Source of the DNA: Actinophytocola sp.
GTDB lineage: Bacteria; Actinomycetota; Actinomycetes; Mycobacteriales; Pseudonocardiaceae
Assembly (NCBI GenBank): GCA_009377475.1
Contig: WHTY01000021.1
Coordinates: 1-57,476, forward strand
Direction of reading: 5' to 3'
Length of the DNA stretch: 57,476 bases
Position 1 is the stretch's first letter; the number at the start of each line of letters is the position of its first letter. The notes under the pieces are model-generated. The model saw only the letters and a list, made by a program, of their open reading frames with translations. It searched no databases and had not been told where the DNA came from. The position numbers were made by a program, and so were the translations under genes. Shown here piece after piece: positions 24,626 through 32,331 of this stretch.

Positions 24626-24800
24626 TCCAAGCGAAGTCCGCTTTTGTTTGGAACCTGCCGTCAAGGCATCAACTGGAGTGGCGCCTGCGTCGCTTAATTC
24701 CAAGCAAAACCACTTTTCACTTGGAAGTGATCGCCTTAGATCCAACTGCCATCGACACTCTAAGCGTCAATTCCAAGCAAACCGGTCGTTTTATTGTAAG
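24626..24800. promoter_or_regulatory. Three TTCCAAG-type repeats with 72-73 bp spacing upstream of fic
   Basis: Related blocks start at 24626, 24698 and 24771. The middle one (24698-24726) has perfect TTCCAAG/CTTGGAA arms around a CAAAACCACTTTT-type spacer. The first pairs TCCAAGC with TTTGGA, and the third keeps the left arm TTCCAAGCAAA only. Spacing is 72 and 73 bp, about seven helical turns. The blocks end ten bases before the fic start, so they look like operators, possibly for the winged-helix domain of Fic itself. Confidence 0.5.
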
Positions 24801-24809
24801 TTACTCTCC

Positions 24810-25991
24810 GTGGACCACGTCAACTTTCAGGCCCCGGAGTTCGGCCACGTCACGCGGCGTGCCGGTGACCGCTGGAGCTTTTACTACTTCGAGCCCGCGC
24901 CGATCCCTCGCGAGTTACCTCTCGACGCGACGACCGTGCTCGCGTTGTCCGAAGCCGATGCCGCCCTCGGTCACCTGCACGGCCTTGGCCATCTGATTTC
25001 CGACCCGCAACTGCTCGTCGGCCCGTACATCACTCGTGAAGCGCTCGCCAGCTCCCGTATCGAAGGAACACAGGCATCACTTGCCGATGTGTTCCAGGCG
25101 GAAGCGGGAGGACGTGGAGCCGAACCACCAACCGAAGACATCGCGGAGGTCGAGCGCTATGTCGCGGCCACCTACCGCGGCCTTGAGCTCATCAAGACAC
25201 TCCCCATCACCCAACGCCTGGTACTTGATGTTCATCGGGTGCTCTTGACCGGCGTGCGTGGCACTGATCGCCTTCCCGGCGAGCTCAGGCGCAGTCCGGT
25301 ATGGGTCGGCTCTCCTACCGACAGCCCTGACACCGCGACATTCGTACCGCCTTTGCCTGAGCGGTTGGGAGACTTGCTCACCGATTGGGAGCGGTTCGTC
25401 AACGAGCCGAGTCAACTGCCGATACTGGTGCGTTGCGCGCTGATGCACTACCAATTCGAGACGATCCACCCGTTCCTCGACGGCAACGGCAGGATTGGCC
25501 GGCTCCTGATCGGTTTGCTGCTGCAGCAGGAAGGACGGCTCACGAGTCCGCTGCTCTACTTGTCCGGCTATCTGGAGTGCCACCGCCGGGAGTATTACGA
25601 GCGACTCCAAGCCGTCCGGGAGCGCGGCGAAGTTCAACAGTGGCTGCAATTCTTCCTCACCGCGGTACGCCGCCAAGCAGCCGACGGCGTTGACCGTGTC
25701 GGGAAGCTGGTGCGACTTCGGGAGCAGTACGTCGCCGAAGCTTCACGATCACGCTCGCGCGCCGCTGAACTGGCGAAGCTCCTGTTCGCGAACCCCTACG
25801 TGACCGTACGACGAGTGATGGACGAACTTGGCGTCAGTAACCAAGGTGCGCGGAACCTGATTCACGAGACGGAAGCACGCAGCTGGCTCCGCAGATCCGA
25901 CGTCGTAGGGCGAGGGGGCAGGCGATACTGGGTCGCTGAGGACATCTTCAACATCATCGAGTCGCCGCCGGAGTACTTGCACAACACGTGA
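24810..25991 (+). CDS. Fic-domain AMPylase (class II, N-terminal inhibitory helix) with C-terminal winged helix
   Basis: A 393-residue protein. The N-terminal Fic_N region contains SSRIEGTQASL, matching the inhibitory (S/T)xxxE(G/N) motif (S81, E85, G86). The catalytic motif HPFLDGNGRIGR (H220-R231) is complete. The last ~70 residues (LLFANPYVTVRRVMDELGVSNQGARNLI) form a winged helix. Such proteins transfer AMP to hydroxyl side chains and are held inactive by the glutamate of the inhibitory helix. I start at the GTG 24810 (VDHVNFQAPEFG); reading further upstream would translate the TTCCAAG repeats and gives no domain. No ribosome site is obvious, so the message may be leaderless or poorly translated. 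There is no separate antitoxin gene. Confidence 0.87.
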   Translation: MDHVNFQAPEFGHVTRRAGDRWSFYYFEPAPIPRELPLDATTVLALSEADAALGHLHGLGHLISDPQLLVGPYITREALASSRIEGTQASLADVFQAEAGGRGAEPPTEDIAEVERYVAATYRGLELIKTLPITQRLVLDVHRVLLTGVRGTDRLPGELRRSPVWVGSPTDSPDTATFVPPLPERLGDLLTDWERFVNEPSQLPILVRCALMHYQFETIHPFLDGNGRIGRLLIGLLLQQEGRLTSPLLYLSGYLECHRREYYERLQAVRERGEVQQWLQFFLTAVRRQAADGVDRVGKLVRLREQYVAEASRSRSRAAELAKLLFANPYVTVRRVMDELGVSNQGARNLIHETEARSWLRRSDVVGRGGRRYWVAEDIFNIIESPPEYLHNT

Positions 25992-26005
25992 CCACACAAT
26001 GCCAA

Positions 26006-26066
26006 GCCGAGTGACGGCTACGGGATCAGCCCGGCGCGGCGGCACTCCGCGATGAGCGCGAGCCGG
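26006..26066. repeat. Right 61-bp direct repeat flanking the Fic cassette
   Basis: This is the partner of 24522-24582. It contains the last 16 codons of the luxR-type gene and 12 bp beyond its stop. Confidence 0.9.
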
Positions 26067-26863
26067 TTGTGCACGCCGGTCTTGCGCATCGCCGTCTTGA
26101 GGTACGACTTGACGGTCGCGGGGGCGAGCCCGAGCCGTTCCGCGACGTCGGCGTTCGACAGTCCCGCCGCCACCTGCACCACGACGTCCAGTTCACGCCG
26201 GGTGAGGCGGTCCGCCGCCACCGGCGTCTCCCCCTGCGGCAGACCGCCCGCCAGCACGGACAGCGCCTCGATGCGGGCGCGCAGCTCGGGATCGGTGACC
26301 TGCTCGGCCAACGCCCGCGCATCGGCGTGAATCGACCGCAGTTGCTCCCGCATCCGCGTGGACTCCCGCGCACTGGCTGCGGTGTCAAGTTCATCCAGCC
26401 TGCGGACGACCTCGTCGTCAATGCGGAGATCGAATCGGTATTCATTGATCAGCCGATAGGCGATGTCCATACGCCGATCGCTGATCGGATTCGCACTCCG
26501 CAATGCGCCGTACAGCATCGCGCGCGGCACGCCGTCGAGCATCACCGGAATCGCGAGAATGGAGCGTAGCCCGGATTCCGCGACGGGCCGATCGAAGTCG
26601 TGGGTAATGGTGTCGGCACGCTCGTAATCGGTGACGGCCATCGGCCTGCCGAGCAGCATCGCCTTACCGCCGATGCCGGCACCAGCGGGGACGGTCACAC
26701 CGTGCAGTGGCCGCACCTGGTCGTCGGAGAGCTGGTTGATCACATAGCGGTCGCTGTGCGGGGCGATTTCGGCGCCAAAGGCCCCGTCGAGTCCGGCGGC
26801 ATTCCGAACCCGAGCGACAAGATCCGTCAGACACGCCCGAGGCACCTGGCAAGTGTGGCACAT
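26018..26863 (-). CDS. GAF-domain LuxR-family transcriptional regulator
   Basis: A 281-residue protein. A GAF-like sensor occupies the first ~150 residues (VPAGAGIGGKAMLLGRPMAVTDY, GLRSILAIPVMLDGVPRAMLYGALR). A helical linker follows, then a C-terminal LuxR helix-turn-helix (LTRRELDVVVQVAAGLSNADVAERLGLAPATVKSYLKTAMRKTGVHNRLALI). The ATG at 26863 lies 11 bp after the acyl-CoA ligase stop, so the two are probably cotranscribed, and the regulator may answer to an acyl or aromatic ligand handled by that enzyme. The Cys-rich opening MCHTCQVPRACL is unusual. The final 16 codons are duplicated at 24522-24582. Confidence 0.82.
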   Translation of the reverse strand: MCHTCQVPRACLTDLVARVRNAAGLDGAFGAEIAPHSDRYVINQLSDDQVRPLHGVTVPAGAGIGGKAMLLGRPMAVTDYERADTITHDFDRPVAESGLRSILAIPVMLDGVPRAMLYGALRSANPISDRRMDIAYRLINEYRFDLRIDDEVVRRLDELDTAASARESTRMREQLRSIHADARALAEQVTDPELRARIEALSVLAGGLPQGETPVAADRLTRRELDVVVQVAAGLSNADVAERLGLAPATVKSYLKTAMRKTGVHNRLALIAECRRAGLIP

Positions 26864-26874
26864 ATAACCGCTGA

Positions 26875-28548
26875 TCAGCGACCTACCGCGAGAAGCTCGA
26901 CAGCTTTCTCCCGCATTTCGACTTTGCGCACTTTCCCGGTCACGGTCATCGGGAATTCGTCGACGACATGGACGTAACGCGGGATCTTGTAATGCGCGAG
27001 CTTTCCGCTGGCGAATTCCCGCAGCGATTCCGCCGTCATGGGTTCCGCGCCGTCGCGTAGAACCACCCACGCCATCAGTTCCTCGCCGTAGCGCTCATCG
27101 GGGACGCCGATGACCTGCGCGTCCACGATGTCCGGGTGGGTGTAGAGGAACTCCTCGATCTCGCGCGGGTAGATGTTCTCGCCACCCCGGATGATCATGT
27201 CCTTGATGCGGCCGGTGATCTGGACGTACCCGTCGTCGTCCATGACGGCGAGGTCCCCGGTGTGCATCCAGCGCGCGGTGTCGATGGCCTCAGTGCTATA
27301 GCTCGGCCCTGGCAAGCAGGCCTCGCCGGTCTTGCCCGCCCCTTCCCAGTAGCCGAGCATGACCGAGTAGCCACGGGTGCAGAACTCACCCGGGGTGCCG
27401 CGTGGCACGGTCAGGCCGCTCTCCGCGTCGACGATCTTGACCTCCAGGTGCGGGTGCACCCGCCCGACGGTGGACACCCTGCGCTCGATCGAGTCGTCGG
27501 CGCGGGTCTGCGTCGACACCGGCGACGTCTCCGTCATGCCGTAGCAGATGGTCACCTCGTGCATGCCCATCCGCTCGATGACCTGCTTCATGATCTCGAC
27601 GGGGCACGGTGAGCCCGCCATGATGCCGGTGCGCAGGCTGGCGAGGTCGTGTTCCTCGAACGACGGCTCGGCCAACTCGGCGATGAACATCGTGGGAACG
27701 CCGTACAACGACGTGCAGCGCTCGGTGGCGACGGCCGCCAGCGTCGTCTTGGCGTCGAAGCCCGGCGCGGGGATGACCATGCAGGCGCCGTGGCTTGTCG
27801 CGGCGAGGTTGCCCATGACCATGCCGAAGCAGTGATAAAACGGGACCGGAATGCAGATTCGGTCTTCCTCGGTGTAACCGCAGAGCTCACCGACGAAGAA
27901 GCCGTTGTTCAGGATGTTGTGGTGGGACAGCGTCGCGCCCTTGGGGAAGCCGGTGGTGCCCGACGTGTACTGGATGTTGATCGGGTCGTCCGGGGAGAGC
28001 GTCGGCGCGATCGTGTCGAGCGTGACACGGTCGCCCTGCTTGCCGGTGGCGAGCAGGTCCTGCCACTCCGGAGTGTCGATGACCAGCACGTCGTTGAGTC
28101 GCGGGCAGTCCGGGCGGGCCTCGTCGATCATGGCGACGTAGTCGGACGTCTTGAACCCGGACGCCGACACGAGCATGGTGATCCCGGCCTGGTTGAGCAC
28201 GTAGGTGAGTTCGTGGGTGCGATACGCCGGGTTGATGTTGACCAGGATCGCGCCGAGCTTGGCGGTGGCGTACTGCACCAAGGTCCACTCCGGGCAGTTC
28301 GGGGACCAGATGCCGACCCGGTCGCCCTTGCCGACGCCGCGCGCGGCGAGCCCGAGCGCCACGACGTCGACGTCGTCGGCGAACTCCCGGTACGTCCAGC
28401 GCCGCCCGCTCGCGTGGTCGACCATCGCCTCGCGCTCGGCGTGCGCCGCGACGGTGCGGGCGAGATTGTCGCCGATGGTCTCACCGAGCAGCGGGACGTC
28501 CGACGTCCCGGATGCGTAGCTTGGCTTGCGCGGCGTCACTGCTGACAT
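26875..28548 (-). CDS. AMP-dependent acyl-CoA synthetase (fatty-acid CoA ligase)
   Basis: A 557-residue ANL-superfamily ligase. Visible motifs are the P-loop [19 protein letters not shown], the [18 protein letters not shown] hinge region, the [13 protein letters not shown] core motif and the C-terminal lysine in [13 protein letters not shown]. It activates a carboxylic acid through an acyl adenylate and passes it to CoA; length and YHCFGMV suggest a medium- or long-chain fatty acid. The ATG at 28548 has GGAGGG upstream; a TTG directly before it is less likely. The 245 bp upstream contain no gene I can support. Confidence 0.87.
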   Translation of the reverse strand: MSAVTPRKPSYASGTSDVPLLGETIGDNLARTVAAHAEREAMVDHASGRRWTYREFADDVDVVALGLAARGVGKGDRVGIWSPNCPEWTLVQYATAKLGAILVNINPAYRTHELTYVLNQAGITMLVSASGFKTSDYVAMIDEARPDCPRLNDVLVIDTPEWQDLLATGKQGDRVTLDTIAPTLSPDDPINIQYTSGTTGFPKGATLSHHNILNNGFFVGELCGYTEEDRICIPVPFYHCFGMVMGNLAATSHGACMVIPAPGFDAKTTLAAVATERCTSLYGVPTMFIAELAEPSFEEHDLASLRTGIMAGSPCPVEIMKQVIERMGMHEVTICYGMTETSPVSTQTRADDSIERRVSTVGRVHPHLEVKIVDAESGLTVPRGTPGEFCTRGYSVMLGYWEGAGKTGEACLPGPSYSTEAIDTARWMHTGDLAVMDDDGYVQITGRIKDMIIRGGENIYPREIEEFLYTHPDIVDAQVIGVPDERYGEELMAWVVLRDGAEPMTAESLREFASGKLAHYKIPRYVHVVDEFPMTVTGKVRKVEMREKAVELLAVGR

Positions 28549-28793
28549 CAACCCTCCACTCCGTCGTGATGGCCTGGATCACACAGCGGAAGTAGCGCAC
28601 CCCGGCGGGGGCGAGTTCAACCGGACACCCCCGAAAGTGGGTGGTCCCGGCGTATCGGTGGTGGCTGGCTGCGCTTCGGGCGCCGGGCCCCGGCTCAGTG
28701 TTGATCGCACGGCAGCACGCCAACACGAGGGCACAACGTCGACGATCCTGGCATCTCTGCCGGTTAGACTACTCTCTGTGATTGTTCCGAGGG

Positions 28794-29195
28794 CTACCTG
28801 AGCAGTTCGACGTCGCAGGTGATTCCCGGGGCCTTGCAGAGTCGCTTGTCTCCGGTCACCAATGGCAACTCAAGGCGCGTCGCGAGAGACACGTAGAGCG
28901 CGTCGTAGAACGAGAAGTTGTCGCGCAGTTCCCAGGCGTGCTCGGCAAGCACACCAGTATGCGGATAGCGGATGTCGATGATCATCCGCGCGGCACGCAG
29001 CGCGGTCAACGCCTCGGCCGCCGTTATGTCACCGGCTCGGACACGTTTGCGCAGCACATTGCCCAGCTCCGCATCGATGAGGTGCGGCGCGTGACACCGA
29101 ACCTCACGCAGTTCGGCGCGGAGATCAGCGGCTGCTGACGCTTTGCCGAGGAATGCGTACGCGAGCGCGGACGCATCAAGGACGCGATCCTTCAC
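28794..29195 (-). CDS. vapC: VapC-type PIN-domain ribonuclease toxin
   Basis: A 133-residue PIN protein. The acidic residues expected for metal binding are visible in VLDASALAY (D7), LIDAELGN, FYDALYV and VTGDKRL. VapC toxins cut specific RNAs and are blocked by the cognate antitoxin. The GTG at 29195 overlaps the antitoxin stop, the normal coupled arrangement with the antitoxin first. The toxin looks intact and full length. Confidence 0.87.
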   Translation of the reverse strand: MKDRVLDASALAYAFLGKASAAADLRAELREVRCHAPHLIDAELGNVLRKRVRAGDITAAEALTALRAARMIIDIRYPHTGVLAEHAWELRDNFSFYDALYVSLATRLELPLVTGDKRLCKAPGITCDVELLR

Positions 29196-29428
29196 CGGCG
29201 ATCGGCTGCCAGGTCAGCGAGAATGTCGTCGAGCGTCGCGCCTGGCGAGTCCTCAGCAGCGAGCGTTGACTCCACGGCAGCCCACGCCTCTTCTTTCGTC
29301 GGCTGGCTCGCGAGATCGACGATCTGATCCCGCATGTAAGCCTGAATCGACTGACCAGCGGCGCGCGCACGCCGCCGGATCGTTTCGTACGCCTCTTCCG
29401 GGAGATCCCGGACCTGGATCGTGGCCAT
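29192..29428 (-). CDS. vapB: VapB-type ribbon-helix-helix antitoxin
   Basis: A 78-residue protein. The N-terminal ribbon-helix-helix is MATIQVRDLPEEAYETIRRRARAAGQSIQAYMR, of the FitA/VapB kind, and the acidic C-terminal tail (STLAAEDSPGATLDDILADL) would wrap the toxin. The ATG at 29428 lies 12 bp from the AGCGCT repeats that probably serve as its operator, consistent with autoregulation. Confidence 0.87.
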   Translation of the reverse strand: MATIQVRDLPEEAYETIRRRARAAGQSIQAYMRDQIVDLASQPTKEEAWAAVESTLAAEDSPGATLDDILADLAADRR

Positions 29429-29439
29429 AGCACCATAAT

Positions 29440-29464
29440 AGCGCTACAGCGCTGAAATAGCGCT
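29440..29464. promoter_or_regulatory. Triple AGCGCT palindrome, probable VapBC operator
   Basis: The hexamer palindrome AGCGCT occurs at 29440-29445, 29448-29453 and 29459-29464, in the short gap between the vapB start and the stop of the pucR-type gene. Spacing of 8 and 11 bp suits several ribbon-helix-helix dimers. There is room for little else, so the promoter must overlap it. Confidence 0.6.
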
Positions 29465-30930
29465 CAGTCCGCCTGCAAGGCAAGCCACAGCTCCGCGCGG
29501 ACGCCGGGGCTGTCGAGGTCGCGGCCAGTCAGCTCGGCGACCTTCTTCAGCCGGTTGCGCAGCGTGTGGCGATGCACCCCGAGCTGGGTTGCCGCGCGGT
29601 CCCAATGGCCGTTGTGCGACAGCCAACAGCGCAACGACGTCAGCAGCTCCCCGCGCCCCGTCGCGTCGTGCTCGCGCAGCGGGGCGAGCGCCTGGTCGGC
29701 GAACGCCCGCGCCACCTCCGGCCCCAGCAACCCGAGCACCCCGCCAGCGGCGTGCTCGTCGAAGCGCACCACCGGCTTGCCCGCCGACCGTGCCGCCTCC
29801 GCCGCACGACGTGCCTGCCGATACCCGACGTCGACGTCCGATGTGGACGACGAAACGCCGACGTGCAGCCCGGGCATCCGTTCGGCGACCTGGCGCACTC
29901 CCGAGACGTCGTCGCCCAGCACGAGCACCCCACCGTCGTACTCCGCGAAGAACACCTGCGGCAGCTCCGTCTCCAGCGCATCGATCGCCGCCGCCCGTGC
30001 CCGCGCGCTGCCCACCAGCACAACGACCTGCCACGGCGGCTCGGACACCGGCCCCGCCACCGGCCCGAACACCGTGCCGATCACCTCCAGCGCCAACTCC
30101 GGTTGCCCGCCGACCAGCAGCGCCGCCAACCCGGAGCGCAGTCCGCGCAAGCTCTCGCCGTGCGCGCGGTCCCGTTCCAGGGAGAGCGAGAGCAGCGCCG
30201 CCGCCGTCGTCACGACGTGCCGGTCCGCGACGTCCAACCCCGCCGGTGCGCCCACCGCGAGGAAGCCACGCCCCCGCGTGCCGAGCGCTTGCAGCAGCAC
30301 CTCGTCGCCGTCCACGGTCGCCAGCCGCGACCCCGCACGCACCTGCCGCAGCTCCCCGCGCAGCGCATCGACGCGCGATCGGGCGGACGCGGGCGTAGCC
30401 TCGCGCACCACCCCGGAGGCGTCGAGCAACAGCACCCAGGCGTCCACCAGCCGCGCGAGCTTGCGCACCAACGCGCCGGGCCCACGCCTGCCGAGCGCCG
30501 TCCGCGTCAGCTCCTGCTGCCCCTTGCCGGTGCGCACGACGGCGGCGTACTCGTCGGCGGCGACGGCGGCGGACACCGCCTTGGTGATCGCGATGAACGG
30601 CGTCCCGTGCGGCACGTCCAACAGCGGCAACCCCTGGTCGGCGGCGGCGTCGATGAGCGCCTGCGGCACCTCGGCGTGGCTGAGTCCGCTGCCGAAGCCG
30701 ACACCGGTGACCCCGGCGGCGACCAGACGTCCGACGTAGTCCGGCACCGAGACGTCGTCGATGGTCAACCCGGTGGTGAGCAGCAGTTCGCCGCCGTCGA
30801 GGAACGCGGTCGGGTCGGCGAGTTCAGTCGGATGGACCCACGCGATCTCCCGGTCGAGCGCGTGCTCGCCCGCGAGAACCCGCAGGTCAAGCGACCGCTG
30901 CGCCACCAGGTCACGAAGGGCAAGTGCCAT
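29464..30930 (-). CDS. PucR-family transcriptional regulator next to gabT/gabD-like genes
   Basis: A 488-residue protein. The N-terminal PucR domain opens LRDLVAQRSLDLRVLAGEHALDREIAWVHPTEL; a GGDEF-like central part follows; the C-terminal PucR helix-turn-helix is LRCWLSHNGHWDRAATQLGVHRHTLRNRLKKV. It is divergent from the aminotransferase/dehydrogenase pair and probably activates it. The ATG at 30930 is used; no strong ribosome site precedes it. A far longer open frame continues upstream, but only antisense to gabT. Confidence 0.85.
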   Translation of the reverse strand: MALALRDLVAQRSLDLRVLAGEHALDREIAWVHPTELADPTAFLDGGELLLTTGLTIDDVSVPDYVGRLVAAGVTGVGFGSGLSHAEVPQALIDAAADQGLPLLDVPHGTPFIAITKAVSAAVAADEYAAVVRTGKGQQELTRTALGRRGPGALVRKLARLVDAWVLLLDASGVVREATPASARSRVDALRGELRQVRAGSRLATVDGDEVLLQALGTRGRGFLAVGAPAGLDVADRHVVTTAAALLSLSLERDRAHGESLRGLRSGLAALLVGGQPELALEVIGTVFGPVAGPVSEPPWQVVVLVGSARARAAAIDALETELPQVFFAEYDGGVLVLGDDVSGVRQVAERMPGLHVGVSSSTSDVDVGYRQARRAAEAARSAGKPVVRFDEHAAGGVLGLLGPEVARAFADQALAPLREHDATGRGELLTSLRCWLSHNGHWDRAATQLGVHRHTLRNRLKKVAELTGRDLDSPGVRAELWLALQAD

Positions 30931-31005
30931 AATGTCGAAGTCTAGCCGCCAACATCGCCAACATGGCACTCTGGCGCAGCGGCCTCGTGCCGCATGCTGG
31001 AGCGT

Positions 31006-32331
31006 ATGACGGCTACGACTACCTCCCGGCTCCGTACCGAGGTCCCCGGCCCCGAGTCGCGCGCGCTGCACCAGCGGCGCACGCAAGCGGTGGCCGCCGG
31101 GGTTGGCTCGGTGCTGCCCGCGTACGTGACGTCCGCGAGCGGCGGACTGCTCACCGACGCCGACGGCAACACCCTCATCGACCTGGGCTCCGGCATCGCC
31201 GTGACCAACGTCGGCCACGCCGCGCCCGCCGTCGTCGATCGGGTGCGTGAGCAGGCCGAGCGGTTCACCCACACCTGCTTCATGGTCACGCCCTACGAGG
31301 GCTACGTCGACGTGTGCGAAACGCTGAACCAGCTCACGCCCGGCGACCACGAGAAGCGCTCGGTGCTGTTCAACTCCGGCGCGGAGGCGGTGGAGAACGC
31401 CGTCAAGATCGCCCGCGTCGCGACCGGACGGCAGGCCGTCGTCGTCTTCGACCACGCCTACCACGGCCGCACCAACCTGACCATGGCGCTGACCGCGAAA
31501 TCGGTGCCGTACAAGCACGGCTTCGGCCCGTTCGCGCCCGAGGTGTACCGGGTGCCTGGCTCGTACCCCGCCCACGACGGCCTGACCGGCGAGGACGCGG
31601 CCACCGCCGCGATCGACCGGATCGAGAAACAGCTCGGCCCTGACTCCGTCGCCGCCGTCGTGATCGAGCCGATCCAGGGCGAGGGCGGCTTCATCGAGCC
31701 AGCCCCCGGCTTCCTGCCCGCGCTGTCGCGCTGGTGCACGGCCAACGGCGCGGTGTTCGTCGCCGACGAGATCCAGACTGGCTTCTGCCGCACCGGCGCG
31801 TGGTTCGCCTGCGAGCACGAGGACGTCGTGCCGGACCTGGTCGCCACCGCGAAGGGCATCGCGGGCGGGTTGCCGCTCGCGGCCGTCACCGGGCGGGCTG
31901 AGCTGATGGACGCCGTCCCGCCCGGCGGACTCGGCGGCACCTACGGCGGCAACCCGATCGCGTGCGCGGCCGCGCTCGGCGCGATCGAAACCATGCGCAC
32001 CGAGAACCTGGCCGACGCGGCACGGGCGATCGGCGACATGGTGCTGCCCCGGCTGCGCGCGGTGGCCGAGGAGACTGGCGTAATCGGCAATGTCCGGGGG
32101 CGCGGCGCGATGCTGGCGGCGGAGTTCGTGCGGCCCGGCACGCGCGAGCCCGACCCGGATCTCACGAAGCGCGTCGCTGCGGCGTGCCACGCCGCCGGAG
32201 TCGTGGTGCTGACCTGCGGCACCTACGGCAACGTCGTCCGGCTGCTGCCGCCGCTGACCATGCCGGCCGACCTGCTGGACGAGGGCATGTCCGTCCTGGA
32301 AACGGCGATCCGCGAGGAGGCGTCCCGATGA
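31006..32331 (+). CDS. gabT: 4-aminobutyrate-type aminotransferase (class III)
   Basis: A 441-residue PLP aminotransferase. It has FNSGAEAVENAVKIAR, the pyridine-ring aspartate in VFVADEIQTGF (D254) and the Schiff-base lysine in VATAKGIAGGLPLAAV (K283). It would move the omega-amino group of GABA or a related omega-amino acid to 2-oxoglutarate, giving a semialdehyde for the next enzyme. Start 31006 has GGAG a few bases upstream; the ATG at 30994 overlaps that site. It ends in an ATGA overlap with the dehydrogenase gene. Other omega-amino acids or diamines are possible substrates. Confidence 0.87.
   Translation: MTATTTSRLRTEVPGPESRALHQRRTQAVAAGVGSVLPAYVTSASGGLLTDADGNTLIDLGSGIAVTNVGHAAPAVVDRVREQAERFTHTCFMVTPYEGYVDVCETLNQLTPGDHEKRSVLFNSGAEAVENAVKIARVATGRQAVVVFDHAYHGRTNLTMALTAKSVPYKHGFGPFAPEVYRVPGSYPAHDGLTGEDAATAAIDRIEKQLGPDSVAAVVIEPIQGEGGFIEPAPGFLPALSRWCTANGAVFVADEIQTGFCRTGAWFACEHEDVVPDLVATAKGIAGGLPLAAVTGRAELMDAVPPGGLGGTYGGNPIACAAALGAIETMRTENLADAARAIGDMVLPRLRAVAEETGVIGNVRGRGAMLAAEFVRPGTREPDPDLTKRVAAACHAAGVVVLTCGTYGNVVRLLPPLTMPADLLDEGMSVLETAIREEASR

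Larger units (their letters stand above)
24522..26066. mobile_element. Putative ~1.5-kb inserted cassette carrying fic, bounded by direct repeats
   Basis: The 61-bp repeats at both ends duplicate the 3' end of the resident luxR-type gene, the pattern left by elements that integrate in a gene's 3' end and restore it. Between them are a relatively AT-rich 230-bp leader and one gene, fic. No integrase, transposase or terminal inverted repeat is visible, so the mechanism is unknown and a past recombination or tandem duplication remains possible. Confidence 0.55.

Noticed and set aside
24626..24800. CRISPR-like array upstream of fic
   Set aside because: Only three imperfect repeats with ~45-bp intervals and an inverted-repeat structure; operators are a better reading.
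24648..24809. N-terminal extension of Fic to 24648
   Set aside because: It would translate the TTCCAAG repeats into a composition unlike Fic_N and adds no domain.
28481..28726. 81-codon minus-strand frame upstream of the acyl-CoA ligase
   Set aside because: It overlaps the ligase start, has no ribosome site and no recognisable family. The 28549-28793 gap appears to be leader and promoter only.
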